A DNA stretch of 64,000 bases from Myotis daubentonii (lineage: Eukaryota > Chordata > Mammalia > Chiroptera > Vespertilionidae), in the NCBI RefSeq assembly GCF_963259705.1, contig NC_081847.1, positions 73,553,754 through 73,617,753 on the forward strand, read 5' to 3'. Numbering within the stretch: the stretch's first letter is position 1; each line of letters begins with the position of its first letter. The notes beneath the pieces are model-generated. The model ran no database searches. It worked only from the letters and a program-made list of their open reading frames with translations, and was not told where the DNA came from. Shown piece by piece: positions 34,201 through 46,800 of this stretch. The translations under genes were made by a program, and so were the position numbers.

Positions 34201-37200
34201 AAAGCAGAGTACTAAAGAAAAATTTTCAGGCCTTTAACCTGATGAGAACTCATGTGGTCCCATTTCACTGTCGAGCTCAACTGACTCCTAATTACTAAGA
34301 AAACCTCTGGCTTCCACTTTTTGAAATGTTTACATTCTTGGGAAAGGCCCACATGGCATGTCCCCAAACTGACTTCTGTCAACACAAAGGGTATAAACAC
34401 CCCCATCACAGCTTTACTGTGGAATCTGTGACCAAACAGCAGTTTTCCACTGGAACTGAATTTCATTAAATTCAAGACAACCATTTAGTTTGATGGAAGA
34501 GACTGTGAAGGAAGCAGAACCAAAGATTACAACATGTAATTATGAAGGCACACAATGATTTCTAGGAAGAGCCGTAATTAAGCACCATTTTCTAACTTCT
34601 GCATTTAAAAGTATTCTTGATTAGACTGGGGGAAATAATGTTACTGGGAAGTCTTTCCTTTGTAAACATTAGAGCTTTTTGTGGAAGGTTTAAAAATTGA
34701 ATTCTAAAGCAAATTAAAGACTTTTGAAAGGGTGTGAAAAGGCTGAAATCTTGTATCAATTAGTATCAAGTCAGAAAGGTAAGGAGAGAAAAAATATCCA
34801 AGAAATCTAAGAGCATCAGAAGTATTACCAGGCCTAAAACACACTATATGGACATGAATGCAGGGATGGAATTTCAGAACCCAAGAATATGCTCTTAATT
34901 CCCCCACCCCACAACAAGAGTAGTAGTGATTTTACCCACATATGCCTGCTTCCTGCCTATGACACGTGGTCCTTGAGATGTAAGAACTGTGATCAAGGTA
35001 ACTGGCCTGAGCACGTAGGAGTGTGAGGTACATGGAATAAGAAATGTCTTCTACTTCTCCTAACAAACACTCAGAAATGAAAGCTCACTCAAGTATACTA
35101 AGGAGTTGTCAGCACCCCTCCCACACTGAGTGTGGACTAGCTATATGTATTTGTTTGGCAATAAAACAAGAGGTTCAGTAACTATATGTTGTTGTGGGTG
35201 GGTGATTTAGTCGTTTGGTGATACAGAAGAAATATCTATTTCCAGACAATGGAAAGCTGAAAATTTCTCACAGATTTTTCTCAGTACATTTTGACATTTA
35301 AGAGTAAGAACAGGTGTGATATAAGTTGTCCTTGTGAACAAGTCAGTAATACATCTCCGTGATATAACACATAAGATTAGACATGGAAGGCTCGTCTACA
35401 ACAATACAGTCTCCAGCTCAGGAGTGGGCTTCTCTCCCCATACTCTAAAAGGTACAGAGGCCTACCACAGCCTGACTCTGACTCTTCCAAGTCCTGTAGA
35501 ATTTATTTCCTCAGTCCCTTAGTCATGCCACTGAAACAAGGTTTAGAAAACCCAACAAATAATTCATTCACAGAGGCTACCACAAGACCAACTTTTCCTC
35601 ATATGTTGGTTGGGCTTCTGGTACAGGGATCCAGGATTCTCTCAAATAAGGACCCAGCGATGGGGATGAGGCAGAAGCCACCTTGTCTAGGTCCAGCAGG
35701 GGAGGGCGGGCCTCCAGGAAGTATGTTTATACTTGCTGCCTTCAGTGTCCCTGAACAGAATCCAGAGTAAAATGCACTTGAGCAAGTTTCAGAATACTTG
35801 TAAAAAATAAAGTATCTATTTTGGTCTTCTAAGCCAAGGTTTTTACCAAAACCATCTCAGTAAAACAAGGTGTCCACTGTAGAGGGGCTGCCTTTAACCC
35901 CCTGTCCTCTTCCCCTACTCAGTCAACCCTCTGTAATGGACAAGAATCCACTGCCCGGCTGGTGTGGTTCAGTGGCTGAACACTGACATATGAACCATGA
36001 GGTCACAGTTCAATTCCTGGTCAGTGCACAGGCCTAGGTTGCAGACTTGATCCCATCTGGGGCATGCAGGAGGCAGCCTATCAATGAGTCTCTTTCATCA
36101 CTGATGTTTCTATCTCTCTCTCCCTCTCCCTTCCTCTCTGAAATCAATCCTATCCTATATAATAAAAGGCTAGTATGTAAATCAACCTAATGGCGAAACG
36201 ACCAGTAGCTATGACGTGCACTGACCACCAGGGTGCAGACGCTCAACACAGGAGCTACCCCCTGGTGGTCAGTGCGCTCTGATAGGGGGAGCACCGCTCA
36301 GCAAGAAGCCGGGCTCATGGCTGGCGAGCACAGCAGCAGTGGCAGGAGCCTCTCCCACCTCCGCGGCAGCTAACAGTCGGACATCCCCCGAGGACTCCCA
36401 GACTGCGAGAGGGCGGGCTAAGGGACACCTAGACCCCCCCCCCCGTGTACGAATTTCGTGCACTGAGCCTCTTGTAAAAGCTGAAGGATTCACATTTCTT
36501 TTCCCCTCAACAAATACCACTTGCCAAGTCTTTAACCATCTTCTTGACTCTTAGGATCCCAACCCAGCTGACTAGAGTCAGCTACTGGATATAACGTTCT
36601 AGGCAGGACCTACATGTGGGTGACTTCTAGGTTCACTGCCATAACCATCATCCAGAAACCTGCACAAATCTCTGCCCTTGAAGTACTACCATCACTTATT
36701 TTAGGTCATCACCATTTCTTGCCTGAAATACTAAAGAGTCTCCCTACTTGTTTGCATCTAAACCACAGAGCAGCAGTCAGAATGATCAATTATGTCACAG
36801 GTTCCTAAAACACAAACCTAGTATTACTCACCTTCTTTAAAACCCAGTGGCCTCCTATTGGACTTAGGATAATATAAAAAACCTTCAGGAAATGTCTGAA
36901 GATTTGGCCTGCATCCCTCTCTAGCCTTCCCTGAATTTCCTTCATAAAGTTGTTCCTGGCCTCTTAACTGCTGAGAATAACTGCTCTATTTATCTAAAGC
37001 ATTTAATATTTGCCTTTCTTCTAGTATAACTGAATTCTTACTGAATTTGCCCACCAGACCACAAGTTCTTTGAGGGCTAAAACCGCTGTTTATCCACCTG
37101 TGTGGGATTTCAAAAGGGAATACAATATAATACATTTCTTTACATGAATTCACTTTTGCTCACCATGAGGTTCTCTTTCTGATTCTCTACTTACTCTAAA

Positions 37201-39140
37201 CTAGAAAAAGTGACATTTTCAAAATAAAGAAAACATAAATGGGCAATTTTCATTAGAACACAGGATTATGAGCTAGAAAAGGTGCAGTTTAGTCTCACTA
37301 AGATACATGGCCTTTTGAGCTACGGCCTTACTGGTTAAACAAACGTTTAATGACCTATAAACCAAGATTAAGAAGGTCTTTAGTCCCAGTCCCCTGCATG
37401 TAAACAGTCACAGTCTACATGGAACTAATTCCTTGACTGTTTTCTTGTGGAGCTCACCTCTCTTTCAGTCTGCTGATCACATTTCCATGGTGTATCTAAG
37501 GAAGGAAGTTTGTGGGACTCTCCCAAACAGGGTTTTCCTGGCCGGCTAACAAGAACTGACTGCCCTTCCCAGTTTTCCCCGTTCAATAACAGCATGTGGG
37601 TGTTCAGCAGTTGGTGACATGCTTTCATATGCATTATCCCACTTGGTCCTGGTGGAACCTACTCACCTGAAACCTTGACAAGTCAGATTATGTAAGATTT
37701 TACAACTTTTTTTTTGATTCAGAGCAATTACATTTCCTTCTTCAGAGCCAGGAAAGGTGAAGAAAAGGAAAGGAGCTGTAGAAGCCAATATATATGTACA
37801 TTCTGAACACTGGCTAGCAGGCAATGTGAAGGCAGCTACCTTGTTTACTAATACCATTCCTAGCACCATGCACATACTGTGTCAGGCACATACTGGGATT
37901 TCAGCAAATATTTGTGAATAAATGAGCAAGATTACAATGTGATGCAAAAACGGATGCATGTTAGGAAGGTCACTGGATAATGCTAACCATGAAAGTACTT
38001 GCTTTCTTTTTGTGGGGAGGGTTTTTAATTTGTCCAAGTGATTCTAAAGTCTGAAAACATTACATTTCAACAAAAAGAAACTACCCACTAACTGGGGTAG
38101 CTCTGAGCCACCCCTTACCTTAATTCTTGAACTGGGGTTCAACATGATGTATTTAATGGAACCCTGGATGTTCTCTGTCCAGGAGACCAGCCAAGTAACC
38201 TTATTATCATGCCGGACTTCTTTCCATTTATGACCTGGAGGAGGAGAAGGAACCTTGGCATCTCTGTGGAAATAACAAAACAGGAGGGCAGTGAAATGAG
38301 GACACATGAGGAACAATTTCACCTTTCTTGACCTAATGTGGATTAATCTGCTGCACATATACGTCCAAGTTTCTTCCTCACCAATCAATACATGAAACAC
38401 ACTTGGAGACGTACACATGGAAATACTGAGCTGCCCTAATCAGTTCTCTAATGTGGGAAATATTCCCAACTACTAAGAACAAAGGAAGCCCCCACTTCAT
38501 TTCTGGCCCAAAAGATGAACCAGGCTCACTTGCTACAGTTGATGATTATGTCCTCAGGCATGACCCGTCTCTTCAACATGCCCATCTTGGGGTGGTTGCC
38601 ACGGCCACGGAAAAGCCCAGGCGGTTCTATCTTGAAGTTGGCAATTCTCTCTCTGTGGTTATCCATAATACAGAAACCATATTCTTTCAGTATTTTTTCA
38701 TTCTCCTCTTTGATTTTCTGTAAGACAGAAAGAAAATACTCAAAATGGGTTCAAATGGCTGTTCTCTACTTATCTCTTGTGTGAGAACAGGTCCAAGTAA
38801 AGTCTAAAAATTGCTAAGAAATGAATTACGGAAAAACCTCTAATAGAATTTTCAAACTTAAATACAATAAAATTTCTCTAAATATCTACCTATAAGGATT
38901 AATTCAACTGTAAATTCAAAACTGATTCTGTCATCTTTAAGGATATATGTTTATAAATATACCAGAGGCCAGATGCATGAAATTCGTGCAAGAGTAGGCC
39001 TTCCTTCCCCCGGCTGCTGGCATCGGCTTCCCTCTGGCACCCAGGACCGGGGCTTCCCTCCGACCACTGGCTGGCACTTGCAGCCCCAGCTTTGTCAGGA
39101 AGGTTGTCCAGAAGGACATCCGGTCTAATTAGCATATTAC

Positions 39141-39217
<77 letters not shown>

Positions 39218-42200
39218 CATACATTACCTTGGTAGTTTGTTGTTAATCCTCACAGGAGGATATTTTTCCATTGATATTTAGAGAGAGTGAAAAGGAGGGG
39301 GAGAGACGCACATCAATTGGTTGCTTCCCGCATGCACCCCAACTAGGGCTGAGATGGAGCCTGCAACTGAGGTAGGTGCCCTTGACCAGAATCTAACCTG
39401 TGACCCTTCAGTCCACAGGCCGACACTCTATCCACTGAGCCAAACCGGCTAGAGCACCTCAGTAGTTTTAAATGTAACTTTAAAAATTAACACCAGTCCT
39501 AGCTGGTTTGGCTCAGTGGATAGAGCATTGGACTGCAGACTGGAAGGTCTCAGGTTCGATTCCGGTCAAGGGCACATGCTTGGGTTGTGGGCTCGATCCC
39601 CAGTAGGGGGCGTGCAAGAGGCAGCTGATCAATGATTCTCTCTCACCAATGGTGTTTCTCTCTCTCTCCCCCCCTCTCCCTTCCTCTCTGAAATCAATAA
39701 AAATATATTTAAAATATAAAAATTAACACCATTTTGTTGAGCACTATCAAAATGGATGAACAAGAGCCTCTCTGACAGGGCCTCATAGGCAGCAACTCCA
39801 TGTTCTCTAACAGGTTCCAGAGACATTTCAGTTGAACAGCATTTCACATGGGTTTTCAAGCTCAAACAAGCCTGTTACAGATTCTTTCCTCGATACAGGT
39901 TACAGACATTGTGACCCTTGCTCCAAAAAGGAAAGGGACGGATTTGAAGCCCCCTTGCCCTCTGCTGCCTCGTCAGTCCTATTATACTTAGCAATTTAAT
40001 TTGACCAAGTCCTGTTTCCCTGTGGGTGGATCCAGACTCAGAACTTACTGGCAACAAGTGTCTTTGGCAGGGGCTCTGACAAGGTGATACTTATGAAACC
40101 TCCCTATCTTTGGATCAATATTCCAAGAACAAAACACCAAAGAGGTTTTTAAGTTTAAAATCACCACTGAAGTAATAAACCAAATTTCACTAATCTGAAA
40201 TATTGGGGAGAAGACTAAGCTGACATGAAAAAGGCTGATGCAATTATCATTCTTATAGTAACTCATTTTCAAATTAAAGGTCAAATAGGTATCATCAAAC
40301 AATGAGTTATAGAAATATAGCCCCTGCAAGGTAGCTTAGTTGGTTAGAGCACCATCCTGATATGCCAAGGTTGCAGGTTTGCTCTCTGGTCAGGGCACAT
40401 ACAAGAAGCAACCAATGAATACATGAATAAGTGGAACAACAAATCGATGTGTGTTTTTTTTTCCTCTCTCTCTCTCTCCCTTCCCTCCTCTCTCTTGAAA
40501 TCAATCAATAAATAAAATTTTAAAAAATAACAAAATACAACGGCCTAAATTTTAAAAGCATGCCAAGTTTTTAAAACACTTAAACTATAAGGACTTTGAA
40601 GTGCAAAGAATTTCTTAAAATCCTTAACTTCCGGACCTCCAATTTGAAAAAACAACGAAACTCCAGCTTGCACTCCTTTAGATCAGGAATTGGTGAACTT
40701 TTTCTGGATAGGAAATATTTTAGGTTTGAAAGCCATAAGGATTCTGTTGCAACTACTTAACTCTGCCACATGAATACAGCCACAGATAATGTGTAAATGA
40801 ATAGATGAGGCTGTGTTCCAATAAACTTGTTTACAAAAACAGGCAGCCTGTCGTTTGCCTACTGATGCTCTAGAACAGTGATGGCGAACTTATGACATGT
40901 GTGTCAGAGGTGACACGCAAACTCATTTTTTTGGTTGATTTTTCTTCATTAAATGGCATTTAAATATATAAAATAAATATCAAAAATATCTTTGTTTTAC
41001 TATGGTTGCAAATATCAAAAAATTTCTATATGTGACACGGCACCAGAGTTAAGTTAGGGTTTTTCAAAATGCTGACATGCAGAGCTCAAAAGGTTCGCCA
41101 TCACTGCCCTAGAAGAAAATGACATCCCAGCTGGATACTGAAAAGATCCTTCAGGAAAAAGGATGGTCAAGGCTGAAAGATGAATATAAATGAGCATGGC
41201 TAGATTCCAGTGTAAAGTAGATCAGAGAAGAGGGAGGTACATGGCCAGTAGTATTTGATCTATCATAGCTCTCTAACATCCAGGAGCCACTGTGAGTGAG
41301 ACAGATCTGTCAATCCTTAAAAACTATATTGTTGGGGTTTTTAGGTCAGCAGCACCAGGGTTTTTATACTGAACCATCAAAGTGCTTATTCACAATCTTC
41401 AGTCTACACAAAACCCTGAAGAAAATCTACTCCACTAGGTTGAGAATCCTAAATCTTTAGTACAGAGCCATGTGAGATTACTCAAGTCAAAGCTGTCTTA
41501 TAAGAACCAAGAAGAAAAATGGCTGAACCAATCCCTATTCCAAACTCCTCAGAAATTTAAAAAATGGTACCAGTTTCTCTTCCTTGCTCATCTGTTTCCG
41601 AGCTTCTGACTGGGCTTTGAAATACTGGCTCATCTGCGTAAAATCACATTTGCTTAGGTTGGTGATAATATTCTTCTCTTCATTAGTCATTTCCTAGTCA
41701 AAAGAAAACGGGGAGATAGAAAAAGGTAAATACTCTAATAAGCCCTCAGATTTCCCTGCAATTATAGCAAAGCATCATTTCTTCAGTCAAAGGTGTCTGG
41801 ATAGGTAGTCAATCTAAATTAGTGAGATTTGAAAAAAATATATGATTTTATTATTCCCTTTTATTATAAAACTAGAGGCCCGGTGCACAAAAATTTGTGC
41901 ACTCGGGGGGGGAAGGGGGGGTCCCTCAGCCTGGCCTGTGCCCTCTCGCAGTCTGGAACCCCTAGGGAGATAACGACCTGCTGGCTTAGGCCTGCTCCTG
42001 GGTGGCAGAGGGCAGGCCAAATCCCTAGGTGCAGCCCCTGGTCGGGCTCAGAGCAGGGCTGATTGGGGAGTTGGGGCACCGCCTCCTGTCATGCACCGAG
42101 CAGGGCAGATTGGGAGGTTGCGATGCCAACCTCAGTCACGCTCAGGGTAGGGCCGATTGGGGGGTTGGGGCACCGCCCCGTCACACTCAAGGCAGGGTTG

Positions 42201-43854
42201 ATGGGGAGGTTGTGGCGCCACCCCGTCACGCACAGAGCAGGGCCAATCAGGGGATTGGGGCACTGCCCCCTGTCACTCACAGAGCAGGGCCCATCAGGGG
42301 GGTTGGGGCTCTGTACCCTGTCACGCACAGAGCAGGGCTGATCAGGGGGTTGGGGAGCTCCCCCCGTCACGCACAGAGCAGGGCCCATCAGGGGGATGGG
42401 GAGCTCCCCCTGTCACACACAGAGCAGGGCCCATCAGGGGGTTGAGGAGCTCCCCCCCCCGTCATTCACAGAGTAGGGCTGATAGGGAAGTTGGGGCACT
42501 GCCCCCTGTCACACACAGAGCAGGGCGGATCAGAGGGTTGGGGCGCCGCACCCTGTCACACTCAGGGCAGGGCCGATGGGGAGGTTATGGCTCTACCCTG
42601 TCACACACAGAGCAGGGCCCGTGGGGGGGGGGGGGGCGGGGGGGTTGGGGCGCCGCACCCTGTCACACACAGAGCCGCATGGCAATCAGGGGGTTGGGGA
42701 GCTTCCCCCCTATCAGGCACAGAGCAGGGCTGGTCAGGGGGTTGGGGTGCCTTCCCCTGTCATGAACAGAGCAAGGCGGATAGGGAGGTTGTGGCCCCGC
42801 CCCCTGTCACACACAGAGCCACAGGGCGATCAGGGGGTTTGGGCGCTGCCCCGTCATGCTGATCCCAGTGCCGGGAGGCATATTACCCTTTTACTATATA
42901 GGATAGAGGCCTGGTGCACGTGTGGGGGCTGGCTGGTTTGCCCTGAAGGGTGTCCTGGATCAGGGTGGGGGTCCCCACTGGGGTGCCTGGCCAGCCTGGG
43001 TGAGGGGATGATGGCTGTTTGTAGCTGGTCACACACCCTTCAGGGTGGGGGTCCCGCTGGGGTGCCTGGCCAGTCTGGGTGAGGGGATGAGGGCTGTTTT
43101 CAGGCTGGTGGGTGACTGAAGCTCCCAACCGCTCCTTTTTTTCTTTTCATTTTTTTTTATTCTGGGCCAGCTTTAGCTCGGAGGCTTGGCTCCAGCTCTG
43201 AGGCCTCCGCTGCTGAAAGCAGGTATCTGGTTTGTTTGGGTTCTATAATTGAAACACTGTTTCACCTCCAGCTCTGAGATCCCGGCTGGCTGAAAGCAGG
43301 TTTCTAGAGTTTGTTTAGATTCTATATTTGTAACAATGTTTCAAACTGCAAGCTCAGAGGCCGGCAAGGCAGGTGGGGAACATTGGAGTCCTCCGTCACT
43401 GAAGCAGGCAAGCCTCATGTTCGCTTCAAGCTGCCTGGCTGCCGGCCGCCATCTTGGCTGAAAGTTAATTTGCATATCGCCCTGATTAGCCAATGGGAAG
43501 GGTAGCGGAAGTACGGCTAATTACCATGTTTCTTTTATTAGATAGGACTAGAGGCCTGGTGCACGAAATTCATGCACTGGGGGGGTGGGGGGGGGGTCCC
43601 TCAGCCCAGCCTGCCCCTCTCACAGTCCAGGAGCCCTCAGTGGATGTCCTACCGACGGCTACAGTCTGGCAGCAGAGGCTCGGAGCAGGTGCCCATGTGT
43701 GTGTGTGCGCGCGCGCGCGTGTGTGTGTCCCCACTGGGGCCTGCCCCCAGCCGCACCACGTAGGCTCGGAGCAGTTGCCCCACGTGTGTGTGCACGCGTG
43801 TGTGTGTCCCCGCTGGGGGCCTGCCCCCAGCCACACCAGAGGCTCGGAACAGGC

Positions 43855-43892
<38 letters not shown>

Positions 43893-46800
43893 CGTTGGGG
43901 GCCTGCCCCCAGCCGCATCAGAGGCTCAGAGCAGTCACCCTGTGTGTGTGTGTGTGTGTGTCTGCTGGGGACATGCCCCCAGCCACACCATGGAGGCTTG
44001 GAGCAGGCGCCCCTCTGTGTTGATCTCTCAGGCTCCTGACCTCGCCTGCATGTTGTTCTCTCCCTTGAGCTGTGGCCAGGGTGGGGTGCTGCCTGCAGGC
44101 TGCGCTTGCCTGCTCGCAGATCGTCCCAACAACCCGGGAGCAGGCCCTGCTGGGGGCTGCTTGCAGGCAGCGCTTTCCTGCTCCGGGATCCCCGCGGCAA
44201 CCCGCGAGCAGGCCCTGTTGGGGGCTGCCTGATGGGGACTGCCTGCAGGCGCGCTTTCCTGCTCACAGATCACCGTGGCGACCCAGGAGCAGGCCCTGCT
44301 GGGAGCTGCCTGCGGCCGTGCTTGCCTGCTCCAGGGCCGCGCGACCTGCTCGTGGGTCACCGATGCAATGCCTGCTGGGCTCACATTGCCAAAGTGACGC
44401 CGCCAGCGTCCTGCCCTGCCGCTATGGGCGCCACTATCTTTGTCGTGGAGTTACGGTTAATTTGAATGTTACTCTTTTATTAGATAAGACTAGAGGCCTG
44501 GTGCATGGATTCATGCACATTGAAAAAAAAATTAATTAGAAGGTGGCCAGCGTGGCAGGGCTGGGTGAGACAGGCCTGACACACCCTGGAGCCAACCTCC
44601 CATGGTCCCTCCCTGGCCTGCCACAACTGGGCAGCGCTGGGGCTTGAAGGGCATCAGTGGCGTGAGTGGGGTCCCTCAGGCAGGTGGGGTCCCTTGGCCT
44701 GGGCTGCACGAATCGGGCCAAAACTGGCAGTCCGACATCACCTGAGGGGTCCCAGAGTGCGAGAGGGCACTCTGCAAAGTTGCTGTCCCTTGGCAGCTCC
44801 TGCATTGGTCATTGTGCATTGTCCATCATAGCTACCAGCCGGTCGCTTAGGCACACACACACACACATACACACACACACACTAGAGGCCCGGTGCAAAA
44901 ATTCGTGCACTGGGGTGGGGGTGTCCCTCAGCCCAGCCTGCACCCTCTCCAATCTGGGACCGCTCGAGGGATATCCGACTGCCCCTTTAAACGGGCAGTT
45001 GGACATCCCTCTCTCAATCCAGGACTGCAGCTCCCAACCGCTCGCCTGCCTGCCTGACTGCCCCTAACCGCTCCTGCCTGCCAGCCTGATCACCCCCTAA
45101 CTGCTCCCCTACCAGCCTGATCAATGCCTAACTGTTCCCCTGCCGGCCCGATCACCCCCAACTGCCCTCCCCTGCCAGCCTGGTCACCCCCAACTGCCCT
45201 TCCCTGACGGCCTGGTCGCCCCCAACTGCCCTTCCCTGACGGCCTGGTTGCCCCCAACTGCCCTCCCCTGCCGACCACCTTGTGGCCGCATGGGGGAAGC
45301 CATCTTGTGTGTTGGAGTGCTGGTCAATTTGCATACATGACTAATTAGCATATCCAGGCTAATTGGCATATCCCTCTCTTATTATATAGGATACTAGGGG
45401 CCCGGTGCACGAAATTCGTGCACTGGGTATGTGTGTGGGGAAAGTGTCCCTCAGCCCAGCCTGCCCCCTCTCACATACTGGGAGCCCTCAGGCATTGACC
45501 CCCATCACCCTCCAATCACAGGATCGGCCCCTTGCCCGGGCAGCGGGGACCCACAGCTACAGCGGCCCCGCGATCATGGGCTTCGCTTTAGGCCCAGGCA
45601 AGGGACCCCTAGCTCCTGGGACTGCCAGCTTCGACCGTGCCCAGCTCCCATCGCTGGCTCCACCCCTACTTCCTGCTATCACTGGCCAGGGCGGAAAAGG
45701 CACCTGATTCTCTGATCATGGCTGGGGGGCAGGGCAAAGGCGGCCCCAGGGCTGCCTTTGCCCTGCCCCCCAGCTCTTAGCATATAGCCCTGATTAGCCA
45801 ATGAAAAGGGTAGCTCGTACGCCAATTACCATTCTTCTCTTTTATTAGTGTTGATAGATAAATATTTATCTGATAGTAAAATGTTTAAAATCAGTTATCA
45901 TTAAAAAAGGTAACTCTTATGTAGTATCTTGGACTCCTTGGCACATCGCCACAATCCTTTCTAGGCATATGAATACCACAGTTGGAAAAACAGAAATAAA
46001 GAACTATTCTCATACCCAGTCTCTTTTAGAAACATTATCCCTACTCTATTCACTTATTCAACCTTATTTCCAGAACTATTCAGAATGTAAACTTCAGCTC
46101 GGCCTCTGCCTACATTATCCAAATTGAGAATAAGACTGTTTAAAATCACCTAGGCAGATAGATGGTTTTAAGAGCAGAAAATACCTAAAGCAAATAAGAA
46201 TCACACTAACATCTCTCTGCAACAGCAGACAGAGTGCAAGCCTCTGAGACAAATTCTCCCTTGCACAACTGGAGCTGAGGTTTCTTTTGGACAAATCCAA
46301 TTAACTCCCTCATGCAGCCATATGACAGTGGGGAGGGAAGAAATGTAAGCATTCTTGTTGGATAGAAATCCTATATGATATAGTAAATGAGTAGAAAAAA
46401 ATAACCTTTAACATAGTACAATTCATAAACTCAAATTTTATATCCAGGGATTTGCTGTAAAATTAGTTTCTTAGTAATTGATCAATATTTTTGCAAGATG
46501 CTAGGATATTACTACATGAGCTACAATACCTTTCTCCAGTCTTTAAAGAAATTTTTCCTAAATATTTCCTTAGTAGTATATTCATGGTCGAGCATTTTTG
46601 CAAAGAACGTAGCTACTTCTTCTGCTTTGGGGCTCAGCTTCATGACTTTACCTAGAAAAAAAAGTGGTTCCAAAAAATAAGGTATAATATTCATGTTCTG
46701 AGTATAAACACTGAGCTCTGGAGAAATCTACTTTAATAAGGATTTACCTTCCCAAGATATCTAGAGGTCTGGTGACACATGGTAACAACAACAACAAAGA

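Larger units (their letters stand above)
41872..45858 (-). mobile_element. Head-to-tail array of six non-autonomous Helitrons (A-F)
   Basis: Six elements with the same minus orientation are chained with 0-2 bp between the 5' end of one and the 3' end of the next, except one junction that is an AC microsatellite. Repeated junction pattern on plus: 5'-terminal complement (tattatataGGA type) directly followed by CTAGAGGCC(C/T)GGTGCA. Each member has the 3' subterminal hairpin and a different GC-rich interior. It fills most of TOP1 intron 10, whose other parts are AT-rich. No Rep or helicase frame is visible. Confidence 0.85.

Noticed and set aside
42044..42865. Regular repeats about 48 bp apart that superficially resemble a CRISPR array
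   Set aside because: There are no unique spacers: the whole unit repeats with point differences. The genome is mammalian.
42029..43082. Repetitive plus-strand open frames (138, 123, 168 codons) that look like a repeat protein
   Set aside because: They are translations of the ~48-bp Helitron minisatellite; several frames are open at once and no start or splice logic exists.
43585..44266. 215- and 205-codon frames rich in Cys/Val and Thr/His
   Set aside because: Translations of GT dinucleotide runs inside Helitron C.
25826..45858. Possible autonomous Helitron with Rep/helicase
   Set aside because: No frame in any Helitron shows HUH or helicase motifs; all are non-autonomous.
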